The notes under the pieces were generated by a model. It was not told the origin of the DNA. It saw only the letters and a list, made by a program, of their open reading frames with translations, and searched no databases. Shown in pieces: positions 1-9,594 of a DNA stretch of 64,000 nt. A program made the translations under genes and the position numbers. Within the stretch, counting starts at the first letter, position 1, and each line of letters begins with the position of its first letter. The DNA comes from Tsukamurella tyrosinosolvens (GTDB lineage Bacteria > Actinomycetota > Actinomycetes > Mycobacteriales > Mycobacteriaceae). Location of the stretch: assembly GCF_900104775.1 (NCBI RefSeq), contig NZ_FNSA01000003.1, positions 372,001 to 436,000 of the forward strand. The letters run 5' to 3'.

Positions 1-1
1 G

Positions 2-448
2 AGCGAGGCGACGGTGCGCCAGACGGCGCACCGCGCCCGCGGGCACGTGCGGGCCCGGCGACCGCGGGAGGTCGTGGATCCGGCGCAGGCGCAGGGCGTC
101 GCCGAGCGGTTCGTGCTGGCGGCGGCGACGGGGGACGTGCAGGCGCTCATGGACCTCCTGGCGCCCGACGTCGTGTACCTGGGCGACGGCGGCGGGGTGG
201 TCTCGGCCGCGCGGCGGCCGGTGCAGGGCGCGGACCGGGTGGCCCGGTTCGTCGCTGGGCTGTTCCGGAAGAGCGCCACGATGGGGGAGCTCGGGCTGCG
301 GTTCGCGGTCTACAACGGCATGCCGGCGATGGTCGTGACGTTCGACGGGGTGGTCGACCAGGTCACCTGCATCGAGGTCGACGGTGGCGCGGTGACCGGC
401 GTGTACACGGTGCGCAATCCGGACAAGTTGCGGCGAGTCATCGGATGA
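2..448 (+). CDS. ECF41-type RNA polymerase sigma factor, C-terminal part (cut by window edge)
   Basis: This is the 3' end of a sigma factor whose start lies before the window. The first visible residues (SEATVRQTAHRARGHVRARR) look like the recognition helix of sigma region 4.2. They are followed by a SnoaL-like (NTF2-fold) domain. Two signatures of the ECF41/SigJ group are visible: a DGGG motif (YLGDGGGVV) and a C-terminal NPDKL motif. In this family, as known, the SnoaL-like tail modulates sigma activity in place of a classical anti-sigma factor. The target promoters cannot be told from this fragment. Confidence 0.82.
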   Translation, partial: SEATVRQTAHRARGHVRARRPREVVDPAQAQGVAERFVLAAATGDVQALMDLLAPDVVYLGDGGGVVSAARRPVQGADRVARFVAGLFRKSATMGELGLRFAVYNGMPAMVVTFDGVVDQVTCIEVDGGAVTGVYTVRNPDKLRRVIG

Positions 449-835
449 CTACGGTAGGTCGGTGAACAGCGGTTCCCGCCACCGAGGTACGGAATCGTTC
501 ACTAACTTTGTCGCCTTTGCGGCATTCCGTACGCGCGAAGTCTGAGTCGAACGGCGCGCTAATGAATGTGCGACCGCAAACCTGTGACTGACGTGCTACT
601 CCACTAAAGGCTCTCGACCTGCATGTTTGCTGGCGATTGTGATGCCAGTCACGAAACGATAACGGTTGCATTTCGAAACGGATTTGCTACTGCCAGGTAG
701 TGAATCCTGTGATTAATCTTCGCGGTGATCGAGGGTGACCACCGTTCCTTATCAGCGAGTGAACTCCCTCAGTCATCCGATCGCCGCCGACCCCCAGGCG
801 CGTGGATCGTCACGTGAAGAACCCAGGAGAGACCT
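449..835. other. Long AT-richer intergenic leader
   Basis: This gap of 387 bases is clearly lower in GC than its surroundings and has no convincing gene on either strand; a 77-codon minus-strand frame lacks the usual GC3 pattern. It must carry the promoter and leader of the repeat protein at 836. A CRP/GlxR-like palindrome lies at 638-653. The ribosome site AGGAGA sits about six bases before the ATG at 836. I recognise no riboswitch or terminator fold in it. Confidence 0.6.
638..653. promoter_or_regulatory. Candidate CRP/GlxR-type binding site
   Basis: The 16-mer TGTGATGCCAGTCACG fits the TGTGA-N6-TCACA pattern of the cAMP-receptor family, with one mismatch in the last base. It lies about 185 bases upstream of the repeat-protein start. 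The match is by eye only, and such sites occur by chance. Confidence 0.4.
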
Positions 836-2938
836 ATGCGTGCTGCCACCCTGCCCACGAACACCGCGCCCGTCGGAGGCACCCCGTTCAGCTGGAGCCG
901 GACGGGGGTGATCACCCAGGCGCTGGCCGCGACCGTCCTCGCCGGCTCGCTGACGCTCACCGCCATGCCCTCGTCGAGCTTCCAGCTGCCGTCCCCCGCG
1001 CAGGTGCTCGCCGTGCCCGCGGCGGCGGCCCCACTGCGCATGGACGTGCAGATGACGAGCATCATCGACCTGCTGCCTCCAGGGGCGATCGCGGCGATGC
1101 TGGAGGACACCAGCTCGCAGAAGCTCGCCGACGCGATGGCACTGACGAATCCGGCGAAGGTCGCCGACATCATGTCGCGCATGGACCCGGCCAAGACCGC
1201 CAAGATCCTCGAGGCGATGCCCGCCGACAAGGTCGTCGCGATCATGAACCTGATGGACGAGAAGAAGCTGACGGCCATCGTCAACGGCCTGCCGCAGAAC
1301 AAGCTCAACACCATCGTCGCGGGCCTGTCCCAGGACAAGCTCAACGCGGTGGTCAAGGCGATCCCCGAGGCCAAGCTCATCGAGGTGGTCAAGAGCCTCG
1401 ACGACGCCACCCTCGGCAAGATCGTCGGCGCGCTGCCGACGGATCGCCTCGTCACCATCGTCTCCGGCCTCGATCAGCAGAAGCTCAAGGACCTCGTCGG
1501 GGGCATTCCCGCCGACGTCCTCGGCCCCGTGGTCGGAAGCCTCCCGGACGACAAGCTGGCGGCACTCGTCGGGCAGATCCCCGTCGACAAGCTGGGCGCG
1601 GTCGTCGCGACCCTCCCGCCCGCGACCATCGCCAAGCTGGTCGAGGGCCTGCCGACGTCCGTGCTGACCGAGGTGATCGGCACCGTCGACCCCGCGAAGA
1701 TCGGTCCCGCCGTCGCCGGTCTGTCGAACGACAAGCTCGCCGCCCTGGTCGGCTACATTCCGACCGACAAGCTGGCCGCCGTGGTCTCGGGCTTCGACGA
1801 GAAGAAGCTGGGCGAGATCGTCGGCCTCATCCCGGTCGAGAAGCTCGGCCCCGTGGTCGCCGGCCTGCCCGCCGACAAGCTGACCGCACTGGTCAAGCAG
1901 ATCCCCGTCGAGAAGCTCATCACCGTGGTCTCGGGCCTCGACGACAAGACCCTCAGCGAGCTGGTCAACGGCATCCCGGTCGAGAAGCTCGGCCCGATCG
2001 TCGCGGGCCTGCCGACCGAGAAGCTCATCCAGCTGGTCGGATCCATCGACTCCGAGAAGCTCAAGGCGATCGTCGGCGGCCTGCCCGACGACAAGCTGCT
2101 CGACATCATGGACGGCCAGCTCATCGGCCGCGTGGTCTCGCTGGTCGTCGCGAGCCTCGGCACCCCGGGCGGCATCGCCAAGCTGCCCGACCTGCTCACC
2201 GGCGTCGTCAGCGGCGCCGTCTCGGGCGGCGCGCAGCTCGTGCCGAACCTCGTCGCGAACATCCCGCTGGTCGGCCCGGTCATCGCCGGACCGATCCAGC
2301 TGGTCACGAACGCCGTGGTGGTGCCCGCGGTGAACCTCGGCCTGAGCCTGCTGCAGCCGGTGTTCTCGCTGATCGCCACCGTCGTCTCGCTGCCGGTCTC
2401 TCTGGCGACGTCGGTCATCGGAGGCGGCGGCCTGACGGACCTGTTCGGTGAGGTGACGAAGGGGCTCGCGGGTCTCGCCGGAACCGACGCCGCGAAGTCC
2501 CTCGACGTCGCCGCGAAGTCGCTCACCGCCGACGCGAAGCCGGAGGCGGCATCGCTGCTCGCGACCGCGGCCGCGCCCGCTGCGGAGGACGAGGCCGCCG
2601 CAGCCGGCGCCGCCGAGAAGGCGAAGGACGCCGAGACCGCCTACGTCGGCAAGCACCGCGCCGACGACAGCGAGGCGGCCGATCCGGTGACCGTCGCGCC
2701 GACGACGGCCGAGCCGACCGACGCCGCCCCGGCGACGGAATCCGCTCCGGAGACCGTCACGGAGGCCGCTCCCGCGACCGAGGACGCCCCTGAGGACGCC
2801 CCCGAGGAGGAGGCGGCCCCCGCTGAGACGCCGGCCGCCGCGGAGACCGCCGCTCCGGCACCCGCCGAGGAGACGGCGGACGCTGCGGACGCTGCCGCCG
2901 CCGACGAGGACGCGTCCACCACTGCCGACGCCGCCTGA
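836..2938 (+). CDS. Secreted solenoid protein with 29 tandem 12-residue MgtE_N-like repeats
   Basis: This 700-residue protein has an N-terminal hydrophobic export segment (about residues 24-44) and an Ala-rich stretch before residue 66, consistent with Sec export. Residues 80-427 consist of 29 consecutive 12-residue units without a single insertion or deletion, of the form (L/I)-P-x-(D/E)-K-L-x-x-(L/V)-V-x-G, alternating between P and D at position 2. Such helical 12-mers resemble the cytoplasmic N-domain of MgtE magnesium channels, but no channel follows. Residues 428-540 are hydrophobic and Val/Ser/Gly-rich. Residues from about 570 form an acidic Ala/Glu/Pro tail. The start is set by AGGAGA six bases upstream. 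The function is unknown; an envelope or surface scaffold is my inference. It stands alone, convergent with the methyltransferase. Confidence 0.85.
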   Translation: MRAATLPTNTAPVGGTPFSWSRTGVITQALAATVLAGSLTLTAMPSSSFQLPSPAQVLAVPAAAAPLRMDVQMTSIIDLLPPGAIAAMLEDTSSQKLADAMALTNPAKVADIMSRMDPAKTAKILEAMPADKVVAIMNLMDEKKLTAIVNGLPQNKLNTIVAGLSQDKLNAVVKAIPEAKLIEVVKSLDDATLGKIVGALPTDRLVTIVSGLDQQKLKDLVGGIPADVLGPVVGSLPDDKLAALVGQIPVDKLGAVVATLPPATIAKLVEGLPTSVLTEVIGTVDPAKIGPAVAGLSNDKLAALVGYIPTDKLAAVVSGFDEKKLGEIVGLIPVEKLGPVVAGLPADKLTALVKQIPVEKLITVVSGLDDKTLSELVNGIPVEKLGPIVAGLPTEKLIQLVGSIDSEKLKAIVGGLPDDKLLDIMDGQLIGRVVSLVVASLGTPGGIAKLPDLLTGVVSGAVSGGAQLVPNLVANIPLVGPVIAGPIQLVTNAVVVPAVNLGLSLLQPVFSLIATVVSLPVSLATSVIGGGGLTDLFGEVTKGLAGLAGTDAAKSLDVAAKSLTADAKPEAASLLATAAAPAAEDEAAAAGAAEKAKDAETAYVGKHRADDSEAADPVTVAPTTAEPTDAAPATESAPETVTEAAPATEDAPEDAPEEEAAPAETPAAAETAAPAPAEETADAADAAAADEDASTTADAA
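1073..2116 (+). repeat. 29 x 36-bp in-frame coding repeat (12 residues each)
   Basis: The repeat array covers codons 80-427 of the solenoid protein. The period stays at exactly 36 bases throughout. Units are diverged at DNA level but keep Lys-Leu at positions 5-6 and a hydrophobic-Val pair at 9-10. Central units such as LPADKLTALVKQ, IPVEKLITVVSG and IPVEKLGPIVAG are the most alike, which suggests recent duplication in the middle and older units at the edges. Confidence 0.9.
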
Positions 2939-2947
2939 CACCCCACT

Positions 2948-2985
2948 CTCCGGCCCCCTCCGCGCACCCGCGGCGGGGGCCGGAG
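2948..2985. terminator. Bidirectional hairpin between convergent genes
   Basis: A perfect 11-bp inverted repeat (CTCCGGCCCCC at 2948-2958 against 2975-2985) with a 16-base loop lies between the stop at 2938 and the convergent methyltransferase stop at 3010. There is no T-tract, as is common for actinobacterial terminators. Confidence 0.65.
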
Positions 2986-3009
2986 CCGTGTGCGACACCG
3001 TCGGGCCGG

Positions 3010-3774
3010 TCAGCGCTTGCGGAAGACCAGGACCAGGTTCGACACGAGCAGCTCCCGCAGGCCCGGGACGCGGACCATCCACCACGCCCACGACGGGTGG
3101 TAGCGCGGGAACGCCGCGACGAGCTCCGCGCCGTCGACGGTGGCGGCCCAGCCCAGCCCGTCCGCCGCGCCCACCTTGAACAGCGACGTGCCGTAGAGGT
3201 TCTTCGGCGGGTGCCCGTGTTTACGCGTGTACATCCGGGCGGCGCGCTCGCCGCCGAGGTAGTGGGTCAGTCCCATCTCGTGCCCGCCGAACGGGCCGTA
3301 CCAGAGGGTGTAGCTCAGGATCACCATGCCGCCCGGGCGGGTGACGCGCAGCATCTCCTCGCCCATGGCCCGCCAGTCGCGCACGTGCTCGGCGACGTTG
3401 GACGAGAGGCAGACGTCGACGGCACCGTCGGCGATGGGGAGCGCCAGGCCCGAGCCCCGCAGGCCCCGCGACGACGTGATGCCGGCGGCGTGCGCCTCCG
3501 ACGCGTCGGGCTCGACGGGCACGTAGACGGCGCCGTGCTCGGCGAAGGCGTCCTCGAAGTAGCCGGGCCCGCCGCCGACGTCGAGGACGAGGGCGCCGTC
3601 GAGGTCCCCGAACAGGTCGCCGGTCAGCTCGACGGTGTCGCGGGCCAGCGAGCCGTAGAAGCGCGCGGGCTCGGACTGCTCGAACCGGAAGTCGGACAGC
3701 AGCCCGACCGAGCGGCGCAGGGTGGCGCGCCGCCGCAGCCGTGCCGTCGCGTTCTTCCAGGTAGAGGGGTACAC
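3010..3774 (-). CDS. Class I SAM-dependent methyltransferase (Rv0224c-like)
   Basis: The protein is about 254 residues and carries the SAM-binding motif I LDVGGGPGYF and a post-motif FxxAF region, followed by a motif resembling UbiE/methyltransferase-11 proteins. The order methyltransferase / divergent GT4 glycosyltransferase matches Rv0224c-Rv0225 (recalled synteny), a locus of envelope glycolipid genes, so the acceptor may be a sugar or lipid; this is inference. I place the start at GTG 3774. The longer frame to 3834 would run into the neighbouring gene and adds an Arg-rich stretch without family likeness. A TACCGT box (3788-3783) sits eight bases before this GTG, so the message may be leaderless. 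Confidence 0.8.
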   Translation of the reverse strand: MYPSTWKNATARLRRRATLRRSVGLLSDFRFEQSEPARFYGSLARDTVELTGDLFGDLDGALVLDVGGGPGYFEDAFAEHGAVYVPVEPDASEAHAAGITSSRGLRGSGLALPIADGAVDVCLSSNVAEHVRDWRAMGEEMLRVTRPGGMVILSYTLWYGPFGGHEMGLTHYLGGERAARMYTRKHGHPPKNLYGTSLFKVGAADGLGWAATVDGAELVAAFPRYHPSWAWWMVRVPGLRELLVSNLVLVFRKR

Positions 3775-3782
3775 GTGACCGG

Positions 3783-3792
3783 ACGGTACCCT
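3783..3792. promoter_or_regulatory. Overlapping divergent -10 boxes (bidirectional core promoter)
   Basis: The stretch ACGGTACCCT contains a plus-strand -10 box TACCCT (3787-3792), seven bases before GTG 3800. It also contains a minus-strand -10 box TACCGT (3788-3783), eight bases before GTG 3774. The two boxes share the central TA of GGTACC. Both genes therefore appear to start from one bidirectional, leaderless core promoter. Confidence 0.6.
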
Positions 3793-3799
3793 AGAACGC

Positions 3800-4942
3800 G
3801 TGCGTGAAGTCCTCCTGCTGTGTTGGCGTGACACCCGCCACCCTCAGGGCGGCGGCAGCGAGCTGTACCTCGAGCGCGTCGGCGAGGAGCTGGCCGCCCG
3901 CGGGGTGCGCGTCACGCTGCGGACCGCGATGTACCCCGGCGCGGCCCGGTCCGAGACCGTGCGCGGCGTGCACCTCTCCCGCGGTGGCGGCCGCTTCACC
4001 GTCTACCCCCTGGCGCTGATCGCCATCCTCCTCGCACGGTTCGGGCGCGGTCCGCTGCGCGGGATCCGCCCCGACGCGGTGATCGACACCCAGAACGGCA
4101 TCCCGTTCTTCGCGCGGCTCGTCGCGGGCGTGCCCGTGACGGTGCTCGTGCACCACTGCCATCGCGAGCAGTGGCCCGTCGCGGGACGCCTCGTGGCGCG
4201 GATCGGCTGGTTCATCGAGTCGCGGCTCTCGCCGTGGCTGCACCGGCGCTCCCAGTACCTCACCGTCTCGCTGCCCTCGGCGGAGGAGCTGGCGCTGCTC
4301 GGCGTCGGCGCGGAGCGGGTGGCCGTGGTGCGCAACGGGATCGATGCGGTGGCCCCGGGCGTCGCGGACGTGCGGTCCGCGTCGCCGCGCATCGTCGTGC
4401 TCTCGCGGCTCGTGCCGCACAAGCAGATCGAGGACGCCCTCGACGTGCTCGCCCGCCTGGGCCGTCGCGTCCCCGACCTGCACCTCGACGTCATCGGCAG
4501 CGGCTGGTGGGACTCCGAGCTGTACGCGCACGCCGCGAAGCTCGGCGTCCTCGACCGCGTGACCTTCCACGGCCACGTCACCGAGCAGCGCAAGCACCGG
4601 CTGCTCTCCCGCGCGTGGGTGCACGTCATGCCGTCGCGCAAGGAGGGCTGGGGCATCACGGTGATCGAGGCGGCCCAGCACGCGGTGCCGACCGTCGGGT
4701 ACGTCTCGTCGCGCGGGCTCACCGACTCCGTGGTCGACGGTGCCACCGGGCTGCTGGTCCGCGACCTCGCAGGCCTCACCGAATCGGTGTACACGCTGCT
4801 GAGTGACGCTCTGCTGCGGGAGGAGCTCGGCGCGAAGGCGCAGGAGCGGGCGGGGGAGTTCTCCTGGCCCGCCACCGCCGACGGCGTCTCCCGCGTCCTG
4901 GCCGCGTCCGTCGCCGGGGAGCGCGTCGGCGGGCTCGTCTGA
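3800..4942 (+). CDS. GT4-family (GT-B fold) glycosyltransferase, Rv0225-like
   Basis: The 380-residue protein has the N-terminal GGGSE motif after a Rossmann strand (residues about 1-21) and a C-terminal donor-binding region with the EGWGITVIEA sequence. That sequence holds the E-x7-E-like motif of family GT4 retaining enzymes. LVPHKQIEDAL is the usual second-domain entry. The enzyme likely moves a hexose from a nucleotide sugar to an envelope acceptor. In mycobacteria this position is held by Rv0225 next to a methyltransferase (recalled). The GTG start follows a TACCCT box by seven bases, so no Shine-Dalgarno is expected. A strong stem-loop at 4999-5043 follows. Confidence 0.85.
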   Translation: MREVLLLCWRDTRHPQGGGSELYLERVGEELAARGVRVTLRTAMYPGAARSETVRGVHLSRGGGRFTVYPLALIAILLARFGRGPLRGIRPDAVIDTQNGIPFFARLVAGVPVTVLVHHCHREQWPVAGRLVARIGWFIESRLSPWLHRRSQYLTVSLPSAEELALLGVGAERVAVVRNGIDAVAPGVADVRSASPRIVVLSRLVPHKQIEDALDVLARLGRRVPDLHLDVIGSGWWDSELYAHAAKLGVLDRVTFHGHVTEQRKHRLLSRAWVHVMPSRKEGWGITVIEAAQHAVPTVGYVSSRGLTDSVVDGATGLLVRDLAGLTESVYTLLSDALLREELGAKAQERAGEFSWPATADGVSRVLAASVAGERVGGLV

Positions 4943-4998
4943 CCGCTGGGGCCGGCCGGGCTGCTCGGTCTTCGGCGACGCCGAGCCCGGCGGGACGG

Positions 4999-5043
4999 CG
5001 TGCGGTGGATTCTTGCCGCTGGGCGGGCACTATCCACCGCACG
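4999..5043 (+). terminator. Stem-loop downstream of the glycosyltransferase
   Basis: A perfect 12-bp inverted repeat (CGTGCGGTGGAT at 4999-5010 against 5032-5043) with a 21-base loop lies 56 bases after the stop. It is a plausible terminator but lacks a T-run. Confidence 0.55.
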
Positions 5044-5085
5044 TCGTCGACCGCGGCGGGCGTGCCCCGGCATCGAGCCTCGCCG

Positions 5086-5149
5086 CGAGCTTCGGTGGGA
5101 ATCTGCGGCGGAGCTTCGGCGTGTCGTCGACGAATCGCACCGAAGCTCG
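5086..5149. repeat. Inverted repeat with internal copy, upstream of small membrane genes
   Basis: The 12-mer CGAGCTTCGGTG (5086-5097) is matched perfectly by its complement at 5138-5149. A third partial copy (GAGCTTCGG) lies inside the 40-base loop at about 5111. It sits just upstream of the start at 5185 and could be an operator or an RNA structure at the end of the preceding unit. Confidence 0.5.
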
Positions 5150-5184
5150 ACGGCGCCCCGACCGGTATCCGTTACCGTGAATAC

Positions 5185-5379
5185 GTGATGAGGCAACGTG
5201 AGGTGCCGCGGATAGCGTGGATGATGATGCTGTTCAGCGGACTGCTGGGGGCTGCGACGATGCTCCTCGTGGACTGGGCGCTGTGGCCGAGCTTTCGGAC
5301 CGTCCTTGCCGTCTGCATGATCGCGGGCTACGTGATCGTCGCGGCGGTGGGTGCGGTGGGCCTCGTGAGGTCCCGGTGA
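5185..5379 (+). CDS. Small two-helix membrane protein
   Basis: About 64 residues with two hydrophobic helices (around residues 12-28 and 36-58) ending in a basic tail, so probably an inner-membrane hairpin. I know no family. The start is chosen at GTG 5185 because a TACCGT box (5173-5178) ends six bases before it, the leaderless spacing seen across this window; ATG 5188 is the alternative. Its TGA overlaps the next gene's ATG by one base, so the two are probably co-translated and may interact. Confidence 0.65.
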   Translation: MMRQREVPRIAWMMMLFSGLLGAATMLLVDWALWPSFRTVLAVCMIAGYVIVAAVGAVGLVRSR

Positions 5380-6014
5380 TGAGCCGCTCCCCTGTGGTGC
5401 GGACGGTGCCGGTCGCGGTGCTCAAGGCGTTCGCCGGGGTGCTGTTTCTGCTGTGGCTCGCGCTGTTCGCGGCGTTCGTTCTGCTCGATTGGCCGTTCGA
5501 CGGCCCGCCGAGTCAGCGGATCGCGCACGGCTTGTTGCTCGCAATCGGCCTGACCCTGGCGACGGTGGCGGGCCAGCTGTGGCGGACCGCGATCGGGATG
5601 GAGCCCGTGACGAGTGTCGGCGACGCCCGCTACATGCTGGGCGGCATCGCGCTCCTCATCCCGGCGATGGCGCTTCTGTGGATGGACTACGGCGCGTGGG
5701 CGTCGTGGCGCATCGCAGCAGTCGTCGTGCTCTTTGCGGCGATGTTCGTGCTGGTCGTCCTCAACTTCCGCGACCGGCGGCGGCACAAGGGCGAGATCGC
5801 GGCGCCGGTCGCGGCGATGACGGTGCGAACCGCCCGCGGCGACCGGGAGGTGCGCATCGCGCAGCCGGAGGGCTTGCCCGACCGGTGGATCACGCACTGG
5901 TCGATCGACGGCGCCCCACAGGGCACGATCCACCGCGTCTCGTACGGACCCGACCCGATGCGTTCGCTCACAGCTGCACTCGCCGACGCGGAGGCCGCGG
6001 TCGCCGTAATCTGA
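5379..6014 (+). CDS. Membrane protein of unknown function (about four helices)
   Basis: The 211-residue protein has about four transmembrane segments in its first 130 residues. They are followed by a soluble C-terminal portion with alternating strands (about residues 140-211: TVRTARGDREVRIAQ, WITHWSIDGAPQ). I recognise no motif. It starts at an ATG that shares its A with the previous stop (TGATG arrangement). It ends four bases before the redox-signalling operon starts at 6019, so it may be part of the same transcript. A role as membrane sensor or anchor for that operon is speculation from position. Confidence 0.65.
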   Translation: MSRSPVVRTVPVAVLKAFAGVLFLLWLALFAAFVLLDWPFDGPPSQRIAHGLLLAIGLTLATVAGQLWRTAIGMEPVTSVGDARYMLGGIALLIPAMALLWMDYGAWASWRIAAVVVLFAAMFVLVVLNFRDRRRHKGEIAAPVAAMTVRTARGDREVRIAQPEGLPDRWITHWSIDGAPQGTIHRVSYGPDPMRSLTAALADAEAAVAVI

Positions 6015-6018
6015 AACG

Positions 6019-7694
6019 GTGGCTGAAACTTCAGGGCGGCGCCCTGCGATTCTGACCGTCGACGACGATCCGAGCGTGTCCCGCGCGGTGGCGCGGGATC
6101 TGCGGCGCAAGTACGGCGACGAGTACCGCATCGTCCGCGCGGAGAGCGGCGAACAGGCGCTGGAGGCGCTCAAGGAGCTCAAGCTCCGCGGCGACCTGGT
6201 GGCCGCGATCCTCGCCGATTACCGCATGCCGCAGATGACGGGCCTCGAATTCCTCGAGGCCGCGATGGACGTCTACCCGGGCGCCCGGCGGCTGCTGCTC
6301 ACCGCGTACGCGGACACGGGCGCCGCGATCGAGGCGATCAACGTGGTCGACCTCGACCACTACCTCCTCAAGCCCTGGGACCCGCCGGAGGAGAAGCTCT
6401 ACCCCGTCATCGACGCGCAGCTGGAGGCCTGGCTCTGCAGCGACCACCGGCCCGTGCCGGAGACGAAGGTCGTCGGGCACCGCTGGTCGGCCCGCTCGTC
6501 GGAGGTTCGGGAGTTCCTGGCCCGCAACCAGATCCCGTACCGCTGGTACACCGCCGAGTCGCCCGAGGGGCAGCGCCTCCTCGCCGCCGCGGGCAGCGAC
6601 GGCCAGCAGCTCCCGCTCGTCGCCGCGGCCGACGGGACCGCGCTGTGCGCACCGTCGGACAGCGAACTGGCGGCCCACGTGGGCCTGAACACCACCCCGT
6701 CGGAGGAGTTCTACGACCTGGTCGTCGTCGGCGCGGGCCCGGCCGGGCTCGGCGCCGCCGTGTACGGCGCGTCCGAGGGGCTGCGGACGGTGCTCGTCGA
6801 GCGGTCCGCGACCGGCGGGCAGGCGGGGCAGAGCTCGCGCATCGAGAACTACCTGGGCTTCCCCGACGGGGTCTCGGGCACCCAGCTCACCGACCGGGCG
6901 CGGCGGCAGGCGACCAAGTTCGGCGCCGAGATGATCACCGCCGCCGACGTCGTCGAGCTCGAGGTGACGGGCTCCGGCCGGCGGGTGCGGTTCTCCGACG
7001 GCACCGTCGTGGGGGCGCACACCGTCATCCTCGCGACGGGCGTCGCGTACCGGCAGCTGGACGCGCCGGGCATGGCGCGGCTCACGGGCGCCGGGATCTT
7101 CTACGGCTCGGCGATGACCGAGGCGCCGGCCTGCGCCGGCCAGGACGTCTACATCGTCGGCGGCGCCAACTCCGCGGGCCAGGCCGCGGCGTACCTGTCG
7201 AAGGGCGCGCGCTCGGTGACCCTGCTGGTGCGGGGGCCGTCGCTCGAGGCGTCGATGTCGTATTACCTCATCCAGCAGCTGAACGCGATCGAGAACGTGC
7301 ACGTGCGGCCGCACACCCAGGTGGTCGAGGCGCACGGCGACGACCACCTCACACAGCTCACCCTGCGGGACACCGAGTCGGGCGCGACGGAGCAGGTCCC
7401 GGCGGACTTCCTGTTCGTCTTCATCGGCGCCGAACCGCGCACGGACTGGCTCGACGGCGTCGTCGCGCGGGACGGGCGGGGCTTCCTGCTGACGGGCCCG
7501 GATCTCGCGCTCGACGGTGCCGCGCCCCGGGGATGGGAATTGGACCGGCCGCCGTTCCACCTGGAGTCGAGCGTCCCCGGCATCTTCGTCGCCGGCGACG
7601 TCCGGTCCGAATCGGCGAAGCGCGTCGCCTCCGCGGTGGGCGAGGGCGCGATGGCCGTCATGTTCGTCCACCGCTATCTGGAAGGAGTCGACTC

Positions 7695-7698
<4 letters not shown>
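6019..7698 (+). CDS. Response-regulator receiver / glutaredoxin-like / thioredoxin-reductase-like FAD oxidoreductase
   Basis: The protein has 559 residues in three parts. Residues 1-130 form a receiver domain with acidic D15/D16, phospho-acceptor D67 (LADYRMP), T95 and K118. Residues 150-225 resemble a glutaredoxin fold, but the CPYC active site is replaced by SARS. Residues 231-559 form a thioredoxin-reductase-like domain with the FAD motif GAGPAG (238-243) and a nucleotide motif GGANSA (381-386). The CxxC normally found just before the second motif is missing; only C372 lies nearby. So it binds FAD and probably NAD(P)H but cannot run the usual dithiol relay. The histidine kinase at 7695 overlaps it (GTGA) and is the obvious phosphate donor. 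The start is GTG 6019. Confidence 0.85.
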
Positions 7699-9175
<1,477 letters not shown>

Positions 9176-9179
<4 letters not shown>

Positions 9180-9526
9180 GCGAACCGACCGACCCGATCG
9201 ATCCGACGGTGCCGCCCAGCGGCGCCGGGTGCGTGGAGTGCGACGCCGCCGGCGGCTGGTGGGTGCACCTGCGCCGCTGCGCGAAGTGCGGCCACATCGG
9301 CTGCTGCGACTCCTCGCCGTCGCAGCACGCGAGCGCCCACGCCCGCGCGAGCGGCCATCCCATCGTGCAGAGCTTCGAGCCCGGCGAGGCCTGGTTCTGG
9401 GACTACGTCTCCGAGGACTACTACGACGGTCCGCTGCTCGCCGACCCGCAGAACCGGCCCGTCGACCAGGCCGTGCCCGGCCCCGCGGGACGCGTGCCCG
9501 CCGACTGGCGGAACCACGTGCACTGA
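9176..9526 (+). CDS. Stand-alone UBP-type zinc finger protein
   Basis: This 116-residue protein has the ZnF-UBP pattern: [20 protein letters not shown], and histidines in [14 protein letters not shown], followed by an aromatic [11 protein letters not shown] stretch. In eukaryotes this fold binds the free C-terminus of ubiquitin; bacterial stand-alone copies are poorly understood. It overlaps the kinase stop (ATGA), so the three genes 6019, 7695 and 9176 form one translationally coupled operon. It might bind a protein C-terminus or act as a redox-sensitive zinc site; both are inference. Confidence 0.85.
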
Positions 9527-9594
9527 GCCCGAGTCCTCGTCGGCCCGATCAATGCGAGGATGGCAATAGTCGTATCCGGACCAGGAGGAGAACC

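Noticed and set aside
438-671. 77-codon minus-strand frame in the leader gap
   Set aside because: No ribosome site or -10 box in register, no GC3 bias and no family likeness; treated as non-coding.
449-835. Riboswitch (for example c-di-AMP ydaO type) before the solenoid gene
   Set aside because: I could not match the conserved core sequences or fold; it remains only an unexplained leader.
773-3091. 772-codon open frame antisense to the solenoid gene
   Set aside because: It mirrors the codon periodicity of the plus-strand gene in GC-rich DNA, is extremely Arg/Gly/Asp-biased, and lacks any domain. The plus-strand reading has signal peptide, repeats and ribosome site.
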